Assembly (NCBI RefSeq): GCF_030269305.1
Contig: NZ_BSTC01000026.1
Location: 1-47,896, forward strand
DNA length: 47,896 bases
Reading direction: 5' to 3'
Source of the DNA: Kineosporia sp. NBRC 101731
GTDB lineage: Bacteria; Actinomycetota; Actinomycetes; Actinomycetales; Kineosporiaceae
In this document: in pieces, positions 1 to 7,014 of the stretch
Layout: each line of letters begins with the position of its first letter
How positions within the stretch are numbered: position 1 is the first letter of the stretch
Notes under the pieces: generated by a model
Told to the model about the DNA's origin: nothing
What the model saw: the letters and a program-made list of their open reading frames with translations, nothing else
Database searches by the model: none
Made by a program: the position numbers and the translations under genes

Positions 1-216
1 GGAACCGAAGTGGAAAACCCGGGCAGACCGGGTCATCACTCACGCCCACGCCAGGAAATACCTGAAATCACGATCAGGAAATGACCGCACTCGGCCACTC
101 AAACCGGGTCGGCGGATCCGGGCTGAGATACCTTGCTCGCTGCAGTTGTCGGAGGGGTCAGCTCCTTGATGGCCCCGGCATTGAGGCGATTGCAGGTGCG
201 CCGTACGATCTTGATC

Positions 217-1311
217 ATGGGCGATAATGTCAAGCGGCGCCATCACACGGTTCCTAAGTTTCACCTGCGGAATTTTGCTTCCGAAAAGGAGCAGTTGACC
301 CAGCTAGATGTGGTGACAGGTCGCCAGATGACGGTGAACTTTGGTGACGCCACAGTGAGAAAGCATTTCTACACGATCGTTCTTCCCGACGGTACCCAAT
401 CACAGGCCTGGGAAGATCGACTCAGTGACCTTGAGGGTGAGATCGCGCCGGTCGTCAACAAAATCGTCAATGACCAAGTCTGGCTTCTCAGCGACCATGA
501 AAAAGACACCCTTTCTCTATGGATCGCGCTGCAATACATGCGCGGCCCCGACGCGCGTCGCCAGATGACGCAAATCGCGTCCATGGTCACGCGACTGCAA
601 GTCGGTATGGGAGGTATCGCCTACCTGCGGTACGCCATGGAGCGTGGTCTTGGTACAGAGGTGCCGGATGAGGTAGTGGAGCGAGCCTGGATCGATCTCA
701 CTGGGCCACCTGGGCCGCAGGTGACCGTTTCGGGAAACGATCACCTGAACATGATCGCTGCTTACGTTGAGCCCGCGAGGTTAATGATTCGCGATCGAAT
801 CTGGGGACGCATCAGATTTGACCGTAAATCCCTGGCCCTGGGCGACGTTCCAGTGACTCTGATAAGAGGGGACACCCCAGAGTCTCTGGAAGTTGGCCTG
901 GACAGCGCGCCATCCATCGCAGTGGCTCTTGGCCGTCACACCCTGCTCTGGCTGGATCTCCCCTCGGAGATGCGTGACCCCGACGCCAGCGATAAGACTT
1001 ATCGGAATCGTTTCCGCGATGCGGAACTTGCTCCTAGTACCAAGTTGGCGTCCGCGAATAATCTTGCGGCGGTTTTGCAGGCTGAAAGATTTGTCTATTT
1101 CCATACCGACGACGATCTCGCCCCGCGTGACTTTGAGTGGCCTCGTCCGGAACGGGTCCTGTCCGACCCCCGGACCGAAAATGATGTTAACCGCGAGCGA
1201 CCTTTACAGGACGTCCTGGATCAGATTGCGGGGCATCGAGATAACTCGGGAATGAGCCTGATAGCGGACTATATCTGGCCGATCCCCGGGTACTCGCCCC
1301 CCGTTGCCTAA
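217..1311 (+). CDS. DUF4238 domain protein
   Basis: A 364-residue protein whose N-terminus carries the DUF4238 signature, HHTVPKFHLRNFA, followed by a long helical region containing WEDRLSDLEGEI. The family has no settled biochemical role; members are scattered among accessory regions. I place the start at ATG 217 because homologues begin just before the HHxVP motif. ATG 169, with GGAGG at 151-155, is an in-frame alternative adding 16 residues, and a TTG at 133 is less likely. Codons are visibly richer in A/T at third positions than in the rest of the window, which suggests recent acquisition. The gene lies on the same side of tRNA-Leu as two recombinase genes, so it may be cargo of that element (inference). 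Confidence 0.75.
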   Translation: MGDNVKRRHHTVPKFHLRNFASEKEQLTQLDVVTGRQMTVNFGDATVRKHFYTIVLPDGTQSQAWEDRLSDLEGEIAPVVNKIVNDQVWLLSDHEKDTLSLWIALQYMRGPDARRQMTQIASMVTRLQVGMGGIAYLRYAMERGLGTEVPDEVVERAWIDLTGPPGPQVTVSGNDHLNMIAAYVEPARLMIRDRIWGRIRFDRKSLALGDVPVTLIRGDTPESLEVGLDSAPSIAVALGRHTLLWLDLPSEMRDPDASDKTYRNRFRDAELAPSTKLASANNLAAVLQAERFVYFHTDDDLAPRDFEWPRPERVLSDPRTENDVNRERPLQDVLDQIAGHRDNSGMSLIADYIWPIPGYSPPVA

Positions 1312-1691
1312 CGAACCTGGACAGGCTGCGCTCGGTATCTCCAGGCATGCGTGCTCCTGAACGCCACAGATGGCGCAGCCGGGCTGGTCATGGCGAAGGA
1401 GCCAGCGGTTCTTAGGCACGACTGGCGGGTGGTGCTCCGAATGGATGAATCGCGAGTCCGCCGTTCGCAGCCGATCGGGCCCTGCTGATGGGTCGTGCCG
1501 TGCGGGTTCGTTCGTCGGAGTTCATCGCGTCTCGCCGGGATGCGTCTGCGGATCCTCAGAGAGGTCGTCTTGACGCGAGTTGCGTTGTTGACGCTGCGGT
1601 TTCTGGCTGTTGTCATCGCTGCGTGCCTTCGATTCGAAGCCCGCTTCGGTCGAGGACAGATGCTCAGTCGGATCAGGTTCAGGAGATTTCG
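1312..1691. other. Intergenic stretch before the left recombinase module
   Basis: About 380 bases with no convincing gene. A 32-codon ATG frame starts at 1390 but has no family resemblance and no ribosome site. The visible elements are a perfect dyad at 1627-1639 and the ribosome site AGGAG at 1681-1685 that serves the GTG at 1692. It probably holds the promoter of the downstream module. Confidence 0.5.
1627..1639. promoter_or_regulatory. Perfect 13-bp dyad upstream of the left module
   Basis: CTTCGATTCGAAG reads as 6-bp arms around one central base, 53 bp before the GTG start of the AbrB-like gene. A related CTTCGATCCG lies at a similar place before the right-hand module (5000-5009, opposite strand). 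It may be an operator for the AbrB-like proteins or a recombinase contact; this is inference from position and symmetry. Confidence 0.35.
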
Positions 1692-2219
1692 GTGTCGGAA
1701 CGAGCGGGGTTGGCGGGAGCGAACGGCCAGGACATGGGAGCGCCCTCGTCTCTGTCCATGGCAGGCGGCATAGCGGCGGACACTGCGCCGGTGAGTCGAT
1801 CGCTGGGGCTTCCGCTGCCAAATGTCAGTCTCGGCGGTGGGTCGGCGTCTACGTGGGCGTTCGCGGTGTCTCCGTTGGGAGCGAAAGGGCGCATCTCCGA
1901 TGCGTTCTGTCTGCGTGAATTGGGTTGGGCCTCTGGAACACTGATCACTGTTTCTGCGGCGGCCGGCGAGGTGAGGGTCTCGCGCGGTGACGGTGATGGT
2001 GGCGGCGCGGGGCACGGGCAGCAGATTGAGCGCAGTGGTCACCTTCGTTTGCTGTCCCTGGCGCAGCGCCTGGCTGGATTCCGTTCGGGTGATCGCCTTT
2101 TGATGGTGGCAGATCTACGAGCGGAGGTCTTGCGGGTTCTGCCAGCTTCGGTCCTGGCCCGCCTCGTCCCGGACTCTTCGAGGGCGGTCGGTACTGCGGC
2201 GTTGTGGGGGGTAGCGTGA
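1692..2219 (+). CDS. AbrB/SpoVT-like protein, left module
   Basis: A 175-residue protein whose C-terminal half reads like an AbrB-type swapped-hairpin fold: LRELGWASGT (residues about 73-82), later LRLLSLAQR and the FRSGDRLLM turn typical of such proteins. AbrB-like domains usually bind DNA as dimers, so a role as repressor or accessory factor for the adjoining recombinase is likely. The start is GTG 1692, six bases after AGGAG, which also makes its length match the right-hand paralogue (170 residues). Its stop overlaps the recombinase start as GTGA (2216-2219), indicating translational coupling. The N-terminal 60 residues are low in recognisable structure. Confidence 0.6.
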   Translation: MSERAGLAGANGQDMGAPSSLSMAGGIAADTAPVSRSLGLPLPNVSLGGGSASTWAFAVSPLGAKGRISDAFCLRELGWASGTLITVSAAAGEVRVSRGDGDGGGAGHGQQIERSGHLRLLSLAQRLAGFRSGDRLLMVADLRAEVLRVLPASVLARLVPDSSRAVGTAALWGVA

Positions 2220-3292
2220 GCGTGACAGAGAGTGCCATGGTCGGACCGTCGGCGACGGATCTGCTGATGTTGCAGCAGCTGATGTCCCGGATGGGGATCA
2301 CGGCCGATCAGCTCACAGGCCAGGAACTGGCCCCGGTGGCTGGTTCGGTGGTGGTTCCGACGTTCAGTGAGTACATCGACCGGGTCGCCGAGGTGGTCAC
2401 GCCGGGGACCCGGAAAGTGTATGGCTCGTACTGGAACCGAGTCCGGGCGGAATGGGGTGATCGACGGCTGGACGAGCCGACACCGCTCGACATCTCAGCG
2501 CTGGCCGAGTCGGTCCGTTCGAATGCGTTGGTCCGGCGCAACAGTCGCGGTGGCAGGTCCGCGGCGGAGCACCTGATTGCCTCACTACGCTGCCTGTACC
2601 GGTACGCGGTCGATGACCAACTGATCCGGGAGGACCGCAATCCCTCGGTGCGGGCCCGTCAGCCCCAGCGGCTGGCCTCGACCCGGCATGCCCTGCCCGA
2701 TGGCCAACTGGCGGCGCTGGTGCACCGGGCCGGGACGACGGGCAATGATCCGCAGCTGGATTCGTTGATCTTGCGTCTTCATCTGGAAACGGCGTGCCGC
2801 CGGGGTGGGGCGCTGGCGTTGCGGCCTCGGGATCTGGATGCGCGTCAGTGTTTGATCTTGTTGCGGGAGAAGCGTGAGACCGTTCGCTGGCAGCCGGTTT
2901 CGCCGGATCTGATGGCGGCGTTGCAGGAGCATCGGGATGCTCGTGGGGATGGTGATGATGAGGGGCAGCTGTTGCGGTATCGCAATCAGCGGCCTGTGAC
3001 TGCTCGCCGGTATGACCACCTGTTTGAGCGGGTGGGTCGGTACGAGCCGTGGGTGCGTACCCAGCAGATCAGCATTCACTGGTTACGGCATACGACGCTC
3101 ACGTGGGTCGAGCGGAACTTCGGCTACGCGATCGCTCGCGGCTACGCCGGCCACGAAGGCCGAAGCGATGCAGGCAGCACTGCGACGTACGTGCGCGCCG
3201 ACCCCACCGAGATCGCGGCCGCCCTAGCCGCCATGACCGGGCAGGCCCATCCGCTGGCAGATACCCGACCGGGGGTCGATGCCCGGTCATAG
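2216..3292 (+). CDS. Tyrosine recombinase/integrase, left module
   Basis: A 358-residue phage-integrase-type recombinase. An N-terminal SAM-like core-binding domain (TFSEYIDRV, GTRKVYGSYW) precedes the catalytic domain. The catalytic set is visible: Arg195 in CRRGG, the HxxR pair His288 and Arg291 in HWLRHT, His313 in AGHEG, and the nucleophile Tyr325 in TYVRA. The box I Glu found in many family members is Gly here. The start is GTG 2216, coupled to the AbrB-like gene. Long blocks such as LETACRRGGALAL and CLILLREK are shared with the oppositely oriented recombinase at 3352-4446, so the two are paralogues. The intact catalytic residues argue that the enzyme is active. Confidence 0.88.
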   Translation: MSVTESAMVGPSATDLLMLQQLMSRMGITADQLTGQELAPVAGSVVVPTFSEYIDRVAEVVTPGTRKVYGSYWNRVRAEWGDRRLDEPTPLDISALAESVRSNALVRRNSRGGRSAAEHLIASLRCLYRYAVDDQLIREDRNPSVRARQPQRLASTRHALPDGQLAALVHRAGTTGNDPQLDSLILRLHLETACRRGGALALRPRDLDARQCLILLREKRETVRWQPVSPDLMAALQEHRDARGDGDDEGQLLRYRNQRPVTARRYDHLFERVGRYEPWVRTQQISIHWLRHTTLTWVERNFGYAIARGYAGHEGRSDAGSTATYVRADPTEIAAALAAMTGQAHPLADTRPGVDARS

Positions 3293-3335
3293 AGGAGGGG
3301 GCCCCGTCCGTCGGACGGGCCCCTCCTCGGGTTTT
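3292..3335. terminator. Strong terminator between convergent recombinase genes
   Basis: GAGGAGGGG at 3292-3300 pairs with CCCCTCCTC at 3320-3328, with further pairing of GTCCG and CGGAC inside, followed by GGGTTTT (3329-3335). It sits exactly at the end of the left recombinase and 17 bp before the end of the right one, at the mirror axis of the two modules. The T-run suits transcription from the left. Confidence 0.8.
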
Positions 3336-3351
3336 GGCGTGAATCCTTACC

Positions 3352-4446
3352 TCATGAAGGTGTCGGCGCTTGGGGGTGGGCGAGGGGGTGGGGTTCTCCT
3401 GACAGGGAGGCGAGGGCCGTGGCTACTTCTTGCTGGGTGGCCCGGACGTATAAGGCGGTGACACCGTCGCCGCTGCGACCGCCGGTGTGTCCGGCGTATG
3501 CCTGTGCGACGGCGTACCCGTGGGTGCGTTCCACCCAGGTCAAGGTGGTGTGGCGCAGCCAGTGCGCGCTCACGCCCTGTGCGGCCACCCATGGCAGATG
3601 ACGCCCGATCCTTTCCCAGAGTGAGTTGTAACGCCGCCGGGTGATCGGGTTCCCGTTGCGTTGACGCAGCAATGGCCCGGTCCCTGAGGCGCCTCTTTCC
3701 TGAGCGTGGGCCAGTAAGTGCCGCATAAGGGTCGGCGAGACGGGCTGCCACCTGCTCGTTTCTCCCTTCTCGCGAAGAAGGATGAGGCATTGCTGTTCGT
3801 CCAGGTCGCACACGCGAAGTGCCAGAGCACCCCCTCGCCGACATGCGGTCTCGGTGTGCAGGCGGATGAGCAGGGAATCCAGCACCGGATCATTGCCGGT
3901 GCTGGCGGCAATCTGATTGATCTCCGCCAACCGATCCCCGCCAACAGCCTGACGCATCGACGTCGGACGACGCGGCTTCTCCACCCGTAAGGCCGGGTTG
4001 TCAGTCACCAGGCCATCGGCAATCGCGTGTCGGTACAAGCAGCGCAACGCCGCAATGAAGTGTTCACCGGTCAATTGCCCACCGCGGCCATTGCGGCGAA
4101 CAACCCGCTGAGTACGCAACTGACCACTGAGCTGCTGAATCTGCGAGGGCGTCGGCTCATCGATGCGCCGGTCGGCCCAGTGCTCCAGCAACCGCTTCCA
4201 ATATGTGCTGTACACACGCCGGGTTCCCTCGCTCACCGCTCCCGACACCACCGGCACGTATGCCGCGAACGTCGGCGCCGGCGATCTGGACGCCGTCGTC
4301 GCTCCAGTGGCAGCGCTGGGGTCCGTCGTCAGGAGGTCCTCGACCCGGATGCCCATGCGTCCCAAGAGCAGACGGGCGGCTTCCAGCTCAGGAAGCGATG
4401 GGGCCGTACCAGCATCTGGTGCCGGATTCTGCTGAGCATCGCTCAT
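3352..4446 (-). CDS. Tyrosine recombinase/integrase, right module
   Basis: A 364-residue tyrosine recombinase on the minus strand, with the same layout as the left copy: a short helical N-terminus (LLLGRMGI), a core-binding domain (GTRRVYSTYW), then a catalytic domain with Arg in CRRGG, His and Arg in HWLRHT, His in AGHTG and Tyr in LYVRA. The start is ATG 4446, overlapping the upstream AbrB-like gene as ATGA (4443-4446). The two recombinases are clearly homologous over their full length but have diverged at many positions. This is therefore an old duplication, or independent capture of related modules, rather than a recent inverted copy. Confidence 0.88.
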   Translation of the reverse strand: MSDAQQNPAPDAGTAPSLPELEAARLLLGRMGIRVEDLLTTDPSAATGATTASRSPAPTFAAYVPVVSGAVSEGTRRVYSTYWKRLLEHWADRRIDEPTPSQIQQLSGQLRTQRVVRRNGRGGQLTGEHFIAALRCLYRHAIADGLVTDNPALRVEKPRRPTSMRQAVGGDRLAEINQIAASTGNDPVLDSLLIRLHTETACRRGGALALRVCDLDEQQCLILLREKGETSRWQPVSPTLMRHLLAHAQERGASGTGPLLRQRNGNPITRRRYNSLWERIGRHLPWVAAQGVSAHWLRHTTLTWVERTHGYAVAQAYAGHTGGRSGDGVTALYVRATQQEVATALASLSGEPHPLAHPQAPTPS

Positions 4447-4955
4447 CGGTCGTCGCCTCCGCCCCATACCCGGGCATGAGCGGCTGCCGTCATGGTGGTC
4501 AGGGATGCGGGGGGATGGATCACGAGCCACCCGCCTGAAAGGTCACCGACCAACAGGACCCGGTCCCCGGGAGTCAGTTGGCACCAGCGGCGAGCCACCG
4601 CCGGCAACAGCAAGAATCCCTGTCCGCTGACCTGGAACACCCCGCGTAGGTCAGCGGTCACCAGGATCAGCCCGGCATGCTCGGACATGTGGATACGGGT
4701 ACCCGGAGTCCATCCCAGGCGCTGAACGATCTCTCGCTCACCCAGGCGACCGGTGACACTCAGCGTGGCGAAACCGTAGACCAGATCCGGAGAAGGATCA
4801 GCGCTCGGGATCAACGGGATGGGCAAGGCCTTTGCCCCGCCAAAGGCGATTCGGCTGGCGTTGCCCTGGCCAACACGGGGAGGGACAAGACCGCTGATGG
4901 CCGGAACGGTGGGTTTCAGATTAGGCACCTGAACCACCGCCCGGCCCTTGAACAC
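4443..4955 (-). CDS. AbrB/SpoVT-like protein, right module
   Basis: A 170-residue protein paralogous to the one at 1692-2219. The second half carries the AbrB-like pattern: REIVQRLGWTPGTR, then FLLLPAVARRW and LTPGDRVLLVGD. The start is taken as GTG 4955, which gives nearly the same length as the left paralogue; the ribosome site (GGTGA) is weak. The gene ends in an ATGA overlap with its recombinase. The 92 bases between it and the tRNA hold several inverted repeats, the obvious place for binding by it or by the recombinase (inference). It could regulate its own two-gene operon or act as a directionality factor. Confidence 0.6.
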   Translation of the reverse strand: MFKGRAVVQVPNLKPTVPAISGLVPPRVGQGNASRIAFGGAKALPIPLIPSADPSPDLVYGFATLSVTGRLGEREIVQRLGWTPGTRIHMSEHAGLILVTADLRGVFQVSGQGFLLLPAVARRWCQLTPGDRVLLVGDLSGGWLVIHPPASLTTMTAAAHARVWGGGDDR

Positions 4956-4988
4956 TCACCCAGAAAAGGGCTGTTCCCGCTGGCCGAA

Positions 4989-5038
4989 CCGGACATATCC
5001 GGATCGAAGACTGTACCGCTGGGCAGTACATCGATGTA
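4989..5038. promoter_or_regulatory. Cluster of inverted repeats next to the tRNA 3' end
   Basis: Three overlapping symmetries lie in 50 bases: CCGGA-CATA-TCCGG (4989-5002), TGTAC (5012-5016) facing GTACA (5026-5030), and the perfect palindrome TACATCGATGTA (5027-5038). The cluster ends 9 bp from the 3' end of tRNA-Leu and lies upstream of the minus-strand AbrB-like gene. It could be the promoter/operator, or recombinase arm and core sites. Confidence 0.45.
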
Positions 5039-5047
5039 ACGCTTTTG

Positions 5048-5132
5048 TGTCCGAGGGGGGACTTGAACCCCCACGCCCGATAAAGGGCACTAGCACCTCA
5101 AGCTAGCGCGTCTGCCATTCCGCCACTCGGAC
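5048..5132 (-). tRNA. tRNA-Leu (GAG anticodon)
   Basis: Read on the minus strand, the acceptor arms GTCCGAG and CTCGGAC pair, with A as discriminator at 5048. The T arm is GGGGT-TCAAGTC-CCCCC, the anticodon loop contains TTGAGGT (anticodon GAG), and a long variable arm (GCCC...GGGC) marks a type II leucine tRNA. CCA is not encoded. Its 3' end points toward the recombinase modules, the usual geometry for integration into a tRNA gene. Confidence 0.95.
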
Positions 5133-5334
5133 TTACTTTTTGTTCTTCGGGGCTGCCCTCCGAACGAGGAAAACATTATCATGAGCTCGAGGTGCCTGTT
5201 GCACGCCCCGCGCCGACGGACGAGGTGGGGCGAATCGACGCTGCCCCAGCAGCACGGATCGAACGCTGGAGCAGCACGCCCACCAGCGCATCGTCACTCC
5301 GCCCCTCGCCGACCCACCAGGTTCGCGCACCCAG

Positions 5335-5724
5335 TCACAGCGGCGGTGGTGCCACCCAGCGCGGCTGGCCACCACCGTCCAGGCACCGGAGGCACCGAGG
5401 CCCCTCGATCACTGTCGCCACGTCTTCGATGGTGCCGGCCCGATAGAGCACCTGGTCCCCGGCCTCGGAGCCACCCGGACGGTAGAAGAGCAGGTCGACA
5501 GACGCAGAGCCCAGACCCTGACTGCCCGCCGACCACGGCCGGGGTCCGAGACATCGAGGCGAATCTTCTGCCAGCCCCTGTCCGGAGAGCGTCCGGTGGA
5601 CCTTCTGCGACCGCACAGACCACGACGCAGCGCCGGTTCGGCCCTTCGGCCGCGCGGCGTGGACGTCTTGCACCTTGGTCAGCTTAACCAGCACCGGACC
5701 GCGCTCCGTGGTGTCACGAGGCAC
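5335..5724 (-). CDS. Hypothetical protein downstream of the M15 peptidase
   Basis: A 129-residue frame on the minus strand starting GTG 5724. It overlaps the end of the peptidase gene by 11 bp, so it would be the second gene of that operon. Third codon positions are strongly G/C, as in real genes here. The C-terminal half (VDLLFYRPGG, then CLRCLDGGGQPRW with a CxxC pair) looks protein-like, while the first half is Arg/Ser rich and less convincing. I recognise no family. About 200 bases to its left, up to the tRNA, hold no gene. Confidence 0.4.
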   Translation of the reverse strand: MPRDTTERGPVLVKLTKVQDVHAARPKGRTGAASWSVRSQKVHRTLSGQGLAEDSPRCLGPRPWSAGSQGLGSASVDLLFYRPGGSEAGDQVLYRAGTIEDVATVIEGPRCLRCLDGGGQPRWVAPPPL

Positions 5725-6256
5725 CGTCCGTCAGCATGCGCGGACACGTCCCGCCCGGGACGGTCAGCAGTTCGTAGTGCCAGACCTCATTGACGTAGAC
5801 CTGGCACAGCCCGTACCGCGAGCCGTGCTGCGCCAGCCAGTACGCGGCATCCGTGGGGCCGATGTCGATCGCCTTGCCGACGACGTGCCGGGACTTCTCC
5901 GGCGTGCTGACCCAGCGCCTGGCCTCGGCGGGACTGCCGTATTTCTCGACCGCCTCGTCCAGCAATTTCTGCTGGTAGGCCCGACTACGCCACCCGCTGG
6001 TCACCCGGAAGGTGATGCCCTCGGCCTCAGCATCCTTCGATGCCTCCCGAACCGCCGTCAGCAGCGCGGGATCGAGCTTGGCCACGGTGGGCTGCTGATT
6101 GTCCCAGAGCCCCACCGGACCGCCACCGACCAATCCGTCGTCATGAGAGACGTCCCCCATGGGCTTCTCGACAACGGACCCCAGATGGAGGACGACGGCA
6201 CTCACCACGATCAGGAACAGGATCGTCCCGACGAGGTTGCGGTTCTTGGTGGTCAT
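5714..6256 (-). CDS. VanY-like D-Ala-D-Ala carboxypeptidase (M15)
   Basis: A 180-residue membrane-anchored peptidase. Residues about 8-24 form one transmembrane segment (VGTILFLIVVSAVV), placing the catalytic part outside the cell. The M15B metal ligands are visible in SRHVVGKAID (His and Asp) and in VWHYEL (His), together with the family motif TSGWRS. Enzymes of this type trim the terminal D-Ala of peptidoglycan stem peptides. The start is ATG 6256; a longer frame exists but adds no conserved sequence. It is divergent from a VanRS-like two-component pair, an arrangement seen in glycopeptide-response loci, so control by that pair is likely (inference). No vanHAX-like ligase genes are present, so resistance is not implied. 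Confidence 0.8.
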   Translation of the reverse strand: MTTKNRNLVGTILFLIVVSAVVLHLGSVVEKPMGDVSHDDGLVGGGPVGLWDNQQPTVAKLDPALLTAVREASKDAEAEGITFRVTSGWRSRAYQQKLLDEAVEKYGSPAEARRWVSTPEKSRHVVGKAIDIGPTDAAYWLAQHGSRYGLCQVYVNEVWHYELLTVPGGTCPRMLTDGAS

Positions 6257-6304
6257 GGCCCCAGATAAGCCGGGTGGGTGTTGCCGGGACGTCTGCGTTT
6301 TCGC

Positions 6305-6321
6305 ATACACGGGCGATACAC
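6305..6321. promoter_or_regulatory. Tandem ATACAC half-sites between peptidase and regulator
   Basis: ATACAC occurs at 6305-6310 and 6316-6321, 11 bp apart start to start, within ATACACGGGCGATACACCGGGC-like context. Two direct half-sites one helical turn apart are the usual target of OmpR-type regulators, and this pair lies just before the response regulator gene and in the divergent region to the peptidase. Confidence 0.4.
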
Positions 6322-6342
6322 CGGGCCGCCTAGGGTGACTGC

Positions 6343-7014
6343 ATGCGTGTGCTGATCGTCGAGGACGAGCCCTACCTGGCCGAGGCGCTGCGGGACGGAT
6401 TACGGCTGGAAGCGATCGCCGCTGACATCGCTCTGGACGGCGCGGTAGCCCTGGAGTTGCTGGAGATCAACGAGTACGACGTCGTCGTGCTCGACCGCGA
6501 CCTGCCGGTGGTGCACGGCGACGAGGTCGCCCGCCAGATGGCGAAACAACACAGCGGCACCCGGATCATCATGCTCACCGCGGCCGGCCTGCTCGACGAC
6601 AAGGCCAGCGGTTTCGGTCTGGGCGCCGACGACTACTTGACCAAGCCGTTCGAGATCCGCGAACTCATGCTTCGGGTCCGCGCTTTGGCGCGGCGCCCGA
6701 GCCAGGGTCTGCCCCCGGTGCTCGAGGACGAGGGCGTGCGGCTCGACGTATTCCGTCGTGAGGTGTTCCGCGACGGACGGTACATCTCGCTCACCCGCAA
6801 GCAGTTCGCCGTGCTGAATGTGCTGATCGGCGCGAAAGGCGGCGTGGTGAGCGCGGAACAACTACTGGAACGCGCCTGGGACGAGAACACCGACCCGTTC
6901 ACCAACGCCGTGCGCATCACCATCTCCTCGCTGCGCAAACGCCTGGGCGAACCACAGTTGATCCACACCCTGCCCGGAGTCGGCTACCGCTTCGGCCGGG
7001 GATCGGACGCATGA
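6343..7014 (+). CDS. OmpR/PhoB-type response regulator
   Basis: A 223-residue regulator. The receiver domain (residues 1-115) has the acidic pocket VEDEP at the N-terminus, phosphoacceptor Asp51 in VLDRDLP, and the lysine of YLTKPFE. The C-terminal winged helix (about 125-220) has the SLTRKQFAVL, NAVRITISSLRKRL and GVGYRFG motifs of the Trans_Reg_C family. It overlaps the kinase gene as ATGA (7011-7014), so the two are coupled. The divergent VanY-like peptidase is the likely target, via the tandem half-sites at 6305-6321. Confidence 0.93.
   Translation: MRVLIVEDEPYLAEALRDGLRLEAIAADIALDGAVALELLEINEYDVVVLDRDLPVVHGDEVARQMAKQHSGTRIIMLTAAGLLDDKASGFGLGADDYLTKPFEIRELMLRVRALARRPSQGLPPVLEDEGVRLDVFRREVFRDGRYISLTRKQFAVLNVLIGAKGGVVSAEQLLERAWDENTDPFTNAVRITISSLRKRLGEPQLIHTLPGVGYRFGRGSDA

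Noticed and set aside
1390-1488. Small 32-codon frame in the left intergenic region
   Set aside because: No ribosome site, no family resemblance and no conserved context.
1-5048. Left attachment site matching the tRNA-Leu 3' end
   Set aside because: I looked for a second copy of the tRNA 3' segment to the left and found none; if it exists it is outside the window.
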